From Pisolithus tinctorius (lineage: Eukaryota; Basidiomycota; Agaricomycetes; Boletales; Pisolithaceae), in NCBI GenBank assembly GCA_024663395.1, contig JANFAH010000001.1:1984001-2048000 (forward strand): a stretch of DNA of 64,000 nt. The letters run 5' to 3'. Position numbers and translations under genes: made by a program. The notes under the pieces were generated by a model. It made no database searches. It saw only the letters and a list, made by a program, of their open reading frames with translations, and had not been told where the DNA came from. This document shows, one piece after another, positions 32,535-44,300 of the stretch. How positions within the stretch are numbered: the first letter of the stretch is position 1; each line of letters begins with the position of its first letter.

Positions 32535-34548
32535 ATGGGCTCTCAGAACATCATACTGGCTCCATACTCTTGGAGAACTGGGGTGATCTCGAAGGAAGAC
32601 GTGCTTGATAAAAAGACTTTCGAGTGGGAGCACCCAGATCAGCACTCAGTTCCCATACTCAAGATCTGGCCAGATCATCAACGATCTGTGGAAGCAATGG
32701 ATGGATTGGTGGTGAAGAAAAACAGCACTGATAAGTAGGGGTCCGAACAATGAGCTCATCTTTCCCCTGCTGACACCATCGCACAACATACGTAGCGCGG
32801 AAAACGGTCCACTGCGGCTCTACGATTGTGAAAATAAGGCCACAAAAGACCGACAAACATACCTCGGTGAGAACCAGGGCAAGGTTCCCCCCTACCTTGT
32901 GGTATCGCACGTGTGGGGAAAGATCACAAAGGAGAAGATTCAGCCTGGAAGGGATTGGGGTACCCCTTGGAGTATCCCCATCTCTGACCCAGAGAAATTG
33001 AAGCGCATCCTCCAGTACTGCGAGACGACAAAGGTCAAGTGGATGTGGATGGACATATTATGCACGAACCAAGCCCGCGATAACCAGGCGAAAAGAGAGA
33101 AAGCGCAGGAGGTTGCAAAAATGGGCCACTATTACCGGGAGGCAACAGCTTGCCTCGTCATCCCAGTGAATTACGAGGAATTCAACAAGGCGAACGCATC
33201 CATTATGGAGATGATGGCTAGGACCGACGACACACGAGCTTCAGTGCAGGCTAACAAGCGATTGTTCTGGGATAACTTGTCAATGTTGGAGGTTGTTCTC
33301 AACGACGGATGGTTCTACAGGGTGTGGACATACCAAGAGCTGCTGCTGCCCCAAGCGCACGTCCTCTTAAATGGCCAAGGGCTATTCGTTGACATGCTGG
33401 GCAGCGTCGTGCGCCGGTACTTCAAGGTACTCAGAAACCGGTGGCTGACAAAGCCCGAAGGTGGGAGAGACTACGAATTCGTCCATCCCGAAGAAGAACT
33501 CGTGCTCCCAGGTTCATGGGAACACCAATTACCCAGTTGGGATTTGAAGAACACATTCCAACGAGACGGACATCTCGAATTGCTCACCGCCATCCGTATA
33601 ACCTCCTGGAAGACAACCACGTACCCTGTCGATCGCATTCTCGGAATATATGCGCTATTGAAAGATGAAGATAAGGTTTCCCTCAGCGAGCTCGATACCG
33701 CTGCTGCAAGGCCGAGTTCCGAATCTGAGGCAGAGCGAGAGCTCAGGGAACTCAAGGAACTCAGGCAACTCGAGCAACTGTGGGAGCGAACGATGGTGAA
33801 GACAGTAACATCGGGGAGGGTGTGGCCATTGCTCTATGATGCTATAAGGGCTGATGCGCCCACCTGGATGCCTCGCATCGTCGGCGGTGCAACTTGCGAG
33901 GTTTATCCAGAAATCTTGGGTCACCGCAACCGGGGAGGGGTTGAAGTGGCTAAAGATGGGTTGCATATTACGGCAAGAGTCGTGGGACGCCTGACTGGCG
34001 CCAGTGCCCCGATTGGACATGGGGGCGGAGAGGTGAACGTGATGATCGGATGCACCTGGGTATTGGTGGCCAAGGGGTTTGATCCTCAGCCGATCTTGGA
34101 GTTGCTCACGGACGGCCTCGATAAGTCGGACATGGTGCCGCCCCAGGAGTTAGAGCACACTCAAAAGCAACTAGACGATGCTCTCCACGCACCATCTCTT
34201 GCAGATTGTTTCGGCATCGTGGAGAAGCAAGATCTTAGAAGCAAACTCCGATTCGCTCCTGGTATTTCAGGGTGGAATATGGCGGTCTTCTTAGCCCAAG
34301 ATGCCCGGAAAATGGAAGCGAGTGGGTCGTATGTGTTCTTGGGCTGGATACACGCCTCCCAGGCTCCAAACCCAGATGATTGCTGGATCCTGGATGTGAC
34401 TTCGGAGATACAGACTGCTCAGCGCTGGATGATAGCAAATAGAACCGCTGGAAGCACCTTTCACAAGATCGGAACGGTGTGTGCTACTTCGCTCCCCATT
34501 TTCAAGGAAAATCAAAATCCTATCTACTGGCGTATCATGTTGGATTAG
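32535..34548 (+). CDS. HET-domain protein (HET-1)
   Basis: Two exons, 32535-32734 and 32796-34548, total 1953 bases (650 residues). The HET domain fills about residues 70-260: YLVVSHVWG, then WMWMDILCTNQ, an amphipathic stretch ending YREATACLVIP, and RVWTYQELLLP. The C-terminal ~390 residues match no domain I know and include a Glu/Leu-rich, possibly coiled stretch (ELRELKELRQLEQLWER). HET domains are found in proteins that can trigger non-self rejection and cell death when different fungal individuals fuse; here that role is inferred from the domain only. It lies between the transaldolase gene and a second transaldolase 3' end. A broken paralogue is at 60206-62408. Confidence 0.9.
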
Positions 34549-34639
34549 TTTGGTAATTTCTCACAATTTGTTCAGCCAGTAGATATTGACGAACAACATA
34601 CCTGGATTCAGGTGGAAATTTTTGGAGGATTAGCAATGA

Positions 34640-34970
34640 CGTTATGGCTTGTACAGAACATCAAGAAGTTTACAGACGATGGAAATGCGTTGAGGGGTAT
34701 TCTCAGGAAGAGGCTAATGGAGGCGTGAAGCGGGACCAGTCGGAAGAAGAGGTGTGAATTGTGAAATGAAAACCGTGTAGCGACGTTCGAGCTGTAGGAT
34801 AGTTTGAGTGACTGAAACGTCGTCGAGGGAATGTGCTTCGATTGTCTTGAAAAGTTAGCGGAGTTGTAGTGCACTTCCATAGGACGTTCTATGATTTTCG
34901 GTGGTACTGACAGAACCTGGACAAGGACGATCCGAAATGACGCCCACACATGACTCCCGTGTCTTCAAGA
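34640..34970 (+). pseudogene. Transaldolase 3'-end fragment with downstream flank
   Basis: 34654-34728 reads as the last ~24 transaldolase codons (IKKFTDDGNALRGILRKRLMEA, stop at 34726). Then follows text matching the native 3' flank at 31826-31990 (GAGTGACTGAAAC, GAGGGAATGTGCTTCGATTG). It lacks all earlier exons. HET-1 therefore sits between two transaldolase ends, as expected if the HET block was inserted or duplicated at the end of the transaldolase gene. The rest, to 35104, is featureless. Confidence 0.85.
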
Positions 34971-35104
34971 CGGTGAGACGGGGCGCCCGGTGACACGACT
35001 TACATAATTCCGTCAACGCTCCGGTCACGTGGATTTACTCCATATATTGACTCTGCTGCTGAACTATTAGCGCTCGACATATCCTAGCGTGGGCGTATCC
35101 TTTT

Positions 35105-35750
35105 CTACGCCTCTGAACTACCTAATAAACCCTGCACATCGCTTGCTTTGATGACAGTACAAAATTCTCCATGCAAATCTGTCAATGCATATGCGTGAAT
35201 ATCCTCAGCACGCCTCAATACGCCATCCGGTCCGACCCTATCAAACGTTGCACATGCATCTTCTACGACGAACACCTCGAACCCGAGGTTCTCAGCCATG
35301 CGTACCGTCGTGTTCACGCACATGTTAGACGTGAAGCCGCACACAAAGAGCCGTGTGATACCGCGCGCTCGGAGATCCGCTTCGAGAGAAGTACCTATGA
35401 ACGCAGAGTGGACAGATTTCGTGTAGAGCGGCTCGTCTATAGGACGAGTTGGAGAGGGCGCGGCGAAGGGGAATATGGCGTTTCCTGGATGTGAGGGGTG
35501 AAGAGTCGAGGCGGGGTCGCGTGAGTTGTGTTTAACATGGAAGATGGGGAGGTTGCGGGTGCGGAAGAGGGTGAGGAGGGCTGGGATGGTATTCTCGATT
35601 TGGGGATTGTTGCGGTGCCCGCCGTGGAACGGTGTGTTGTCGGCGAGACCTGGTGTGGAGGTAAGTGCATTGTAGAGGGGTGACCGCGGAGTGGGCAGAC
35701 TTGCCTTGCTGGACGTCGATGACAAGGAGGGTAGTATCAGTGGGTGACAT
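35105..35750 (-). CDS. Isochorismatase-family cysteine hydrolase, with a GC-AG intron
   Basis: Exons 35705-35750 and 35105-35649 give 591 bases, 196 residues. The 55-base intron 35650-35704 starts GCAAGT and ends CACCAG. Splicing restores VIDVQQGLADNTPF and the frame, whereas no GT donor does. The catalytic triad of the family is visible: Asp in LLVIDVQQG, Lys in YTKSVHSAF, and Cys in CGFTSNMCV. Such single-domain enzymes hydrolyse small amides or vinyl ethers (nicotinamidase, isochorismatase and relatives), and the substrate cannot be told from sequence. No signal peptide, so probably cytosolic. Confidence 0.88.
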
Positions 35751-36589
35751 GCTTCTGTGCCTTCTGATGATACTCTGATGCGATTTGAGACTTTAGTGTT
35801 CTATACTCTTAAGATTTGATGATGCACAAGATGTATTCAGCACGCATGACAGGAAAAGGAGGAGACATGAAACACGAGAACATCTTGCCGGAGCGATTTG
35901 TATTACAAAGTCAATCTGCCCTGCTTCATTCCATTCATAGACTAACCAATGTCTTTTAACGGCAAAACCAATCCATAGGTTACAGCGAAGTGAGCGGAAA
36001 GTTGTGGCATCGGCAATGATTGATGATGCCGGGCCAACTATCACTTTTGAGAAAAATCAGGGACGTAAAACATGAAACACCAACCTTGCGCCACACTCGA
36101 ACTTTATGTTGGATTGCCGTCGAGTTGCTGCACTTTCTTGTGAGCCCCGAGCCCACTGATCTGTCGGCATCACTGGCCATCGTCCAGGTCTCTATGGGTC
36201 GATGCATCGCTATGAAGGTAAAAGCACACAGCAGCCTGGAACATGTTGAACTCACTTTTCTACTGATCTTGGCTTGTGCGATCCGGAGGTTGAACATTGA
36301 ACAGTGGTCCCATCAGGACGAACTTACCATTCGAAACACGGTTGATTTTGACGACCGCTGATTGATCGAAATAATAGGAATGGCTAGTATTTTTCTCAAA
36401 CCTCCGGTCCTGCGGGGCCGAGAGGATCCATAGGACACCTCTAATGTGTGATGCGTGGTTGTGACTCAGAGATGCTCAGGCTGCCACTAACCCATTTTAA
36501 CCTACTACCAACCAAGACGGCTATCAAACAGGGACCCTCTGTAACAGGACTGAATCAAGCGCATGCTAGGGTTGAGTAAAGCCACATCT
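35751..36589. other. Intergenic, no gene seen
   Basis: Between the hydrolase start and the P450 stop. ORFs on both strands at 35980-36361 overlap each other and resemble nothing. Confidence 0.4.
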
Positions 36590-38763
36590 TCAGCCTTTGT
36601 ATTGCCTAATCCTTAATGGTACCTTGATACCAGCTTCTCCTGCAACTTTGGGCCTCAGTGTAATCCCCCTAGTTATCTCAATTTTCGTATCTGGTCCGTC
36701 CCTCATCTCGAGCACAAAGTTCTTGACCACCACCGAAAGTACTGTCTGTAATGTCGAATTTCACTCGGTAAGCACTACGCCTCTCGCAAGATAGACACGT
36801 ACCTTGATCTCAGCAATAGCAAACACTTTTCCAAGGCAAGTCCTCGGACCATCACCAAACGTGAGCAAATGTCGGTATCCCTTCACCTCCCGAGCTTTCT
36901 TCGTTACGCCATCATTTTTTAACCATCGTTCAGGTCTAAACACTTTAGCGTCCGGACCCCAGATCGCTTCGGAGCGGTTCATGCAGGGAATGGATACACC
37001 AAACACTGTCCCGCGTTCGACAACTATGCTATCGACCACTTCACCAGACTGTGTTCGCACAGGCTCTGACAGAGGAATGACACTGTCCTCATCTGCCTAT
37101 ATGAGAATGAAATCGAGTTAAGCGCCGAACGTGAATTTCCACCTATCTACGTACTTGACGTATCAAGTCCGGGGCGGCTGGACGAAAGCGCAGAGTCTCC
37201 TGCACTACAGCATCGAGGTAAGGGAGGCCAGTAGTAATCTCGTCGTATGAGGGGTCTCCACCGAAAGACAAAAGTTCTTCGCGAAGTTTAGTTTGAATAT
37301 CTGGGTGCCGTGCGAGTTCGACTAACGCCCATGTCATGGTGACTAGAAATGACGATCTCGTTATAACAGGACAATTTAACACCGCATTTACGATGCGTAC
37401 TTGCTGTGGTCTCGTATGACGCCATAAACAATACACGCATCTGTTGAAAAGCAGCTTCGGTGAGTTGGCGCTGTCAGAACATATCAGAATTCCCTCACCT
37501 GCGCCAAGACCTCCTCTCGAATGATACGTTGGCCAGAATCTTCATCTTCTGCCTTCACTGATCGACGCGTTAATCAGGGAGAGATCGGTACACGACCACG
37601 ATAGCGTACGCAGCAAACCGATTGTAGAGGCTTGTTCACTTGAAGCGCCTTCCTTCTCCTTCGTGGCGTTATCGACCAACATGTCACAGATCTCCGTCAT
37701 TCGCTCGCGAAGCTCGTCAAACATCTTGTTCCGCCAGGTTGGCACATTCATTGCCATAGGAAAAACGATGGAAAGCAGGAACACAGCATTATCCAAAAGG
37801 TGGTGAGGTGAGGGCGCTCCGAAAGCGTCGAGGACCGAGATCATGCTATTTGGTTTTCCGTTAAGGGAGCCGAAGTCGTATGAGAAACTTGCAATCCCAA
37901 CAGAATCGAGACTGAAGAAATTACAAGGCTTCCAGAATGTCATAGAAAACGAACGTACGAGACGTAGTTCATCCTGAAAGAGAGTTAAGACACCTAAACG
38001 GTCAGTGCATTCCATGTAACGTACCACTTCTCAACATCAAGGACAACACTCCCGCCTCCGTTTTCATCAATGCGTGCTTCCCAAGCTGCTTTTAGCTGTC
38101 GCAGAAAGATGCTAAGAACTCGGTTGACACAGACGTAGTAACTACATTTGCTTACCCTATCCGCGATTTTATGGATGGTGGGGCTTAACTTTCGAATGGC
38201 GGTAGAAGTGAATGAAGGTGCTATGGATCTCCTTTGCCTGAAAGTACATTCATCCAGTATTAGGACATGATGATATTAAACCAGGGAGACCATACCTTCT
38301 GTGTGACTCGCCTTCAGCCCAAAACAGCCCCTTTCCTACCTGAGGTTCCCGGAATGAGGGAGCCATGGAAACATACACAGAGTGAAATCGTACGTACCCT
38401 CCGTGCAATGGCCGCTTTGATACCCGGAATGCCCACGTACGACCATGTATCTCTAGCCAAGAGGTGTGCCGCTGCTTTTGGGTCGCAGAGTATGATCCTC
38501 TTTTGTCCGCACATCATTGGAATTTCATATACCACACCGTACTCCTTGGACCATGCCTCGAACATGGCTCCTGAATCAGGCGATTCGAACAACTCTTTAC
38601 CTACTCCAAACAACAGATTAGTGCTCTTTGGTCCCCTTAGTCTTGTCGTTCTCGATTTCTTCCGAATTGCTCGGATTGCCATACGTAACGCCCATATGGC
38701 CGCCAGCCCGGTTGCTACGTTGATTAAAGAGGCAGAGCGAACGAGCTTAGACATTGGGACCAT
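36590..38763 (-). CDS. Cytochrome P450
   Basis: A multi-exon gene. The likely start is the ATG at 38761-38763 (MVPMSKLVRSASL), giving an N-terminal membrane anchor (LINVATGLAAIWALRMAIRAI), then a Pro/Arg hinge and the substrate-recognition half. Later exons: SLDSVGIASFSYDFGSL, the I-helix area MASYETTAS, the K-helix E-x-x-R in QETLRFRP (near 37190), PERW, and the heme loop FGDGPRTCLGK near 36829-36861 with the heme-binding Cys. The last exon ends ITLRPKVAG...RIRQYKG at TGA 36590-36592. It should be an ER-bound monooxygenase needing a P450 reductase. I did not verify every splice site; substrate unknown. Confidence 0.87.
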
Positions 38764-39852
38764 ATTGAATGTGACGTTCAAGGTTGAGGGATGCGAACGC
38801 CGTTCTTGCTCTAGTCATCGCAACGTGTTAAGTACCTGCCGCCTAATGACCCCGCTTTGGACAAATGTGGTCGATGGCCGTTCCATTTACCCCATTCCCC
38901 ACGCCGCGGACATTAGCCTTATCAGACATAAAATTCATGAGGAAGAAGCGAATGCCTCCAACCAAGAAAGATACAACCGAGTCAGAGCCACTGAATGGAC
39001 TAAGACGCTCAAGGAGTCACCGTATCCAGTGGTGTTTGTCGTTGACTGGTCACCGAGAATAACAATATCTATCAGCGTAGTCACCACTTACGACAAGACG
39101 CTCACCTGAATGCAGGCATTGCATACATATCTCCTTCTTCAGGTATACAATTGATCCCGAAATGGAGCCTTCTGTCGTAGAATTCAATCAGGGGTGGAAC
39201 CTTCCAACAAATGGCAGAAATTGACAACGAACTTTGCCTGCGAGGTTGTAGGAGGGCAGATGACAAAAGCATAGGTCCTTCTGCGCCACCCCCCACCGAG
39301 CTCAAGTAATAAAGCGGTTGTCATAATAACACCTCCTGCTATCCAGATCACTTACCACACTCGAGATCTCTATGCAACCAAAAGCAATAGGTTTAGCCGA
39401 GTGAAGAGTCAGAGTAGCTACACATAACCACATCCTCGTCTCCTATGACTTTCATCTTTCTCGTTATCCAGCACCCCGACCTGATTTCCCTGCTGAGTCC
39501 GTCCCTTCGGTTTCTTGTTATACCCGATCCCCTTCCTCCCAGTCACAACGGTCCTTGTGGACAGAGGAAGAGCTGATAACAATATTGGGACTGCCGAAAC
39601 TAAGGGAATGAGCCGTGAGTATTTCTTCGCCGAACGTTGCTTGTACAGCGCAGACTGCTGCGATCAACTTGGTCCGGTCTTCATCAGCGCACTCTACTAT
39701 GTGCCCCAGTAAGTGATGAGAGGATAGGTAGGTACACACAGACAAGTTACAGAACCAACGAGAACAACTTGTCCGCTTTGGGAGTCCGATGCGCTGTTGC
39801 ATCTACCCACATTCTCCCTACTTTCGAATCCGTCCCAGCCCACTGTTTCTGG
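38764..39852. other. No confident gene
   Basis: P450 upstream region. The 280-codon plus ORF 38267-39109 is mostly the antisense of P450 exon 1. A minus ORF at 39102-39305 could be a remnant but shows no motif. Confidence 0.4.
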
Positions 39853-40206
39853 TCAATGTGGAAGCGCTTGTGAGGGTTGGTGAAGGGTTGGGCGGGGCTG
39901 ACGTGGCGAAGTGGAAGAGGTTGAGGTCACCGCTGCCGATGTGGGTGACTGGCATCTGTCCGCGTGCCATGAGTCGCAACCGTTCGGCCCAAGAGATCCG
40001 CCCGCGTTTTGAGCAGGTGATGGACTCGTGAGCGCTGCTCGAAATACAGCTAGGCTGGCGTCTTCATCGGGGATAGACGACGGTGTCTGTTCGTGCCCCA
40101 GGCTTGGCTTAGTGGGTTCGATTCTGTGCCTTTTTTCGATGCTTTCATCAGGTATGTCTGTATATTCATCTGGGTCGAGCGAGTGCTGAGTAGATGCAGT
40201 GCTCAA
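39853..40206 (-). pseudogene. ORC6 C-terminal fragment
   Basis: The reading RIEPTKPSLGHEQT, then PDEDASLAVFRAALTSP, resembles the ORC6 tail at the right edge of the window (RIESPTKPSLRHGMT, then HEDASIAAFQTALAGP). The N-terminal two thirds are missing. It abuts transaldolase fragments at 40200, so it is part of a scrambled transaldolase-ORC6 block. It ends in a Ser/Pro-rich reading to 39853. Confidence 0.7.
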
Positions 40207-40420
40207 AGTATGCCAAGGGGAGAGGAGGCAGTCTCTATCAGCAAGCCAACACTACCATAGATTGCCTTGGTGAGCATATGCGTGATGTGTTGATCGTGCC
40301 AGATCGACCGACTTATGAGTGTCATCCCGGGTCGTGGCTCTACTGAGGTCAGTGCTTGCCTTTCTCTCAATAAAGAAGGGACGATTGCCCATGGGAGGGC
40401 ATTCAGGTCGCCGCATTCCA
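40200..40420 (+). pseudogene. Transaldolase fragment, exons 3-4 region
   Basis: Readable pieces match the native gene: GGSLYQQANTTIDCL (native [15 protein letters not shown]) followed by a GTGAGC donor, then PGRGSTEVSACLSLNKEGTIA (native [21 protein letters not shown]). The intron and the start of exon 4 are shortened. Confidence 0.8.
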
Positions 40421-40504
40421 TCGACAACATTTCAACTGCTCACACTACATATCCTACAACGAACGAGGTCATTTCAACGCACCTACTTCTTCCAACCTAC
40501 ACTC

Positions 40505-41030
40505 GCCTCGCACTTCCAACAATGTTTCCCTAAGAACATCCTTCAACGCGTCTCCATCGTCCGCGAACTTCTTAAGGTGCTCGCGCAACTTGACAAACGC
40601 CATCTGATCCTGCAAGTGATCCCGCCTGAATCTTGATTCGTTATTCAGATAAGAAACCTCTCGATGGGATCTGCTTGTGCCGCAGCAGCCAAACGATTCC
40701 GACGTATTGCCAGATCAGTGTAAATCCAGGCGAAATGCGAATCACAACTCACCAAGATCGTGCTGCTTGTAGCAATTGAACATTGAATACCTTTACGGAT
40801 TGGTCACTCGGATCGTCCCAACCCTTTCCAGTATGTTTCTTGTACCAGTCCAGAACCAAAAAATATTACATTTTCTCACACCAAATGTACACGGACAACG
40901 TGGACACGAACAACAGAGGGCGATACCCGTGTCATGCCCGCCTAGGCACAAGCAATAGCCCAGACAAACCCAAACATGAGAGTCAGGTTACAGTGTATCC
41001 CGTGTTTCCGTTCGAGTTCCCGAGCTCGAA
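40505..41030 (-). pseudogene. Inverted transaldolase fragment, later exons
   Basis: On the minus strand, from 41030 downwards: [25 protein letters not shown], then a damaged [10 protein letters not shown] region near 40860, then the C-terminal LQDQMAFVKLREHLKKFADDG near 40600. The order fits exons 5-8 but the strand is opposite to the fragment at 40200-40420, so one half was inverted. Frames are broken. Confidence 0.8.
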
Positions 41031-41387
41031 AAGTTAGGTGATTGGGAGTGATGAACATCCGGGATAGATTTCCAATTCTACAGATTATAACTTCAAGTGC
41101 GCGGAGTGTAGTTGCTATGTGTATCAAGAGTAGCCAGCAAACAAGTTACCAAGTTTGCACCGAGAAAGCACTAGAGGCAGCGCGACTTGAATATCATTGG
41201 GGGAATGTACTTAAAAAGTTGGCGGATTTCTACTGGTCGGCATCTTAAGGTCTCATCACCTTGTTTACAAGGTCACTCCACCCCGAAAATGAGACGCTTT
41301 TTTCGACATCCGCGCATTTCGTCACAAAACGCACTCCGCATGGCAATTGCCATCCGCCACATGAACTGTACATTTACATATTAGGTT
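41031..41387. other. Transaldolase flank remnant and Helitron 2 3' region
   Basis: 41185-41232 resembles the native transaldolase 3' flank (GGGGGAATGTACTT, AAAAAGTTGGCGGA), then the similarity ends. ACCTTGTTTACAAGGT at 41258-41273 is a 7-bp hairpin about 115 bases beyond the Helitron 2 helicase stop and could be its 3' terminal hairpin. The expected CTRR end is not seen next to it. Confidence 0.4.
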
Positions 41388-44300
41388 TCAAGAACTAGTT
41401 ACCATTCGTCTGTATACCGCTGTCGTGCTTTTTGTCAATTGCCACCATTGCATCGTGTCTTCATCCAATCTCTGCAGATGTTCGTCTTCCCTTCGCAAGT
41501 GTTCACAAGGGTGCTGAGTGAAAAGTCGGTCATCGAAGTCTCTTAGAAGCCGGATCGTGTCACGCCCTCGGCTACGAGACAGTGCGACATATGCGTTGAA
41601 CGGTGTCAGCTGACCACTAGGAGGCGTGCCGATGTCAACCACGCAGTGTTCCAGTGTTTGGGCTTGGGCGCGATAATCCATGAAAGCATAGGCAGGTGTT
41701 ATCGGCAACTGCATTCGGCTTATTGTTGATCGCTTGCCAGCAGCTGTTGTGATGGTGAACGTTCTACAGATCGGCGTCACAGGCAGCACCCCCGCACGCA
41801 ACCCTGGTAGCGTCTTCGCTTTGGTACGCTTCATCTCCACGAGCACATACAAAGGAGGATATTGCAGCTGAATCATGTTGTTCACCGGGCTGTTGGCATT
41901 CTCCCTCGCGTCAAGCACGATGTCAACAACGCGGCCTCGCGTCCCATTTGCCATGTTGATATCTGTTGCGACATTAAACGTCACCATCACATCCATGCCA
42001 ATTGCAAGGACCACCTCGTCTGACAGCCCTCCTTGCTCAAGTCGATTGCGCCCGCGCCCGCTTTTTGGATTGGCTGCGACAGTGAATCTCTCTGGCAAGG
42101 TGAGCGCACGACCTCCTATGGTGTCCTGTGCAGGACAGCTGATGAGTGATAAACCTTCCATGCTTGCTCATTCTTTCGCCGTCATCGCATTCCACTCCAT
42201 CCGCACAGCATGCCGCGGTGTCACCAACACAGCTTCTTTCCAAGGCGAGGATCTAAAGTCGGTTGGAGGACATGTAGGACTTCCCATCACAAGGCCGCGA
42301 AGCATGTTTATCTCACGTTCGGTGCAGCTGCCATTGCAGATGTGATGCAGGAGATCGATCCAATCGGCATCGGTCACTCTTACCTGAGTCTTCAGACGCA
42401 CTACGACGTTGAACTGTTCGTAAATACGCCGACCGACAATTTCCTCGTGTGTATCCTTTTCCACATTACACGGCCAAAATAACGGAGCCGACGCTTTTGT
42501 AGCCACCGGCGGGAATTGATGGAAGTCCCCTACCAAGATGACGTTCAGCCCACCAAACGGAAGGTCTGTTGACGTGGCATCTGTGCCCATTCGCGTGCGA
42601 CATATGATGTTGGACAATTTCGCCAATAAAGGACGTGAGACCATCGACATCTCATCAATGATGAGATAGCTTTTGTCATGCCAGTAATGCTCAAGTTTTT
42701 TAATCATTTGAGCTGATTGTTTTCCGCCATTCAGTGGTATCATGCCTGTCACGCCATTGTTAGACTTTGCTTCTCTTGTTGTGAGGGACCGTACATATGT
42801 TGTGCAATGTCTTCCCATCGATCACTGAAGCTGCGATGCCTGTGTACGCCGCTTTCACAAGCATGCCTCCTATACCCCTCCGCGCAAAATTGTCTGTGAT
42901 CGTTTGAATCGTCCTTGACTTTCCAACACCCCCTTCGCCTGGTATTATCATACGCAATTGATCGGGTTTGCCTCCAGCGACAAACTGCTGCAAGTGCCAA
43001 TCGATAATGTCGTACGCCCGCCGTTGATCGTGTAACAAGTCACTGACGTCCGTAGGCTCGAGTGGGTTCTCCACGGCGGCCACCTGCGCAAGCATGTAGG
43101 CCTGACCTACCTCGGTGTGTGTCACGCCATTGTTATCCACTACGCTGCCATGGTCGATATCCTCGTTTGCCTCCTCTGACTCCTGCAACCGGCAACCAGG
43201 TACAGAGTCCAACATGGCACGCATTGCGACCCTCCACACATCTAGTTGAGGTTCGTCATTTCCGATGGCGACTCGATAGGAGTAATTGACCAGTCGCTCC
43301 CATGCTGCTGTTGGCGTGAACACTCCATACTGCAGTGCAATGGCAATGGCCCGCTTCGCATGACCCTGCTCGCGAGCTGAAAGTTGATCGTGTTTGAAAG
43401 TCACAAGATCTGCCTCCGACAGACTCTCTGTCCAGTCGTCTGAACCCGATTTGTCGTCGAAGGAATCGTCGACAATGTCTGCCAATTGACGATCGCGAAC
43501 CGGCCACGGATGTTGTTCAGTGGGGTATGCTATTGTTGCAGTTTCACAGGCTGATTTCGAGTCGTAATAGTACTGCAAACCAGCCAACACGCGCGTCGCC
43601 CATGGTGTACAGGAGGCCTCCATATGTTCGAATGCGGCACTCCATTCCTCATCTCTACCCTTGAGATCGGCAGCTATTCGCCATGGCTTTAACAACGCCA
43701 ACATACACGCGCAGTAGAAATCGTAAGTGCTGCTGTCGTCTTGACGGGGCAGCCATGGCCCTACTATTTGAGGGAGTGTATTATGTCCTTTGGCACGGCA
43801 AACACGGCGGTGTGATTGAGCCTTTGGGTGATCCTCGTGATATGGTGAGCGCATGTGTGCCGGCTGCCCCCTTGTGTGTGACGTCCGCTGATTACTGTCC
43901 TTGTCACATGGTGTGTATTGTTCTTCCCATGTATCGCACACAAATGCCAGAAGCGATACATTGTCCAATTCTGCGCCGTGTTGCAGATAATCTTGCATTT
44001 GGGAGCACGTGTACAGCTCCCCTCGCCGGCTGCACAGTAACATGATGACGTCATTGTTGTCATCACCGTCAGTGCACTCCTCCTCGCCACTCTTTGATTG
44101 GTATGCATACCTGCGCACACGCGTAAGTTAGTATGCTTTGCATCGCTATGCTCTACTGACATATTTGCTCACCTCTCTGTGGCCTCTACCGCGAACTCTG
44201 GATACAAGGCTTTTATTGTGCTAAATAACGGGCCTGTGTACAATGCCGCATAGTTGTGCGATGTGAATGTGTCTCCATAACCCATGAGGTATGATACAAC

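Noticed and set aside
34640..34728. A complete second transaldolase gene
   Set aside because: Only the last ~24 codons and the flank are present; no earlier exon precedes it.
38267..39109. 280-codon plus-strand ORF
   Set aside because: Its first half is the antisense of P450 exon 1, which has clear motifs on the minus strand; the rest shows no motif.
40095..40120. GGGTTCGATTC resembling a tRNA B box
   Set aside because: No A box or cloverleaf around it; it is part of the ORC6 fragment reading (RIEPTK on the minus strand).
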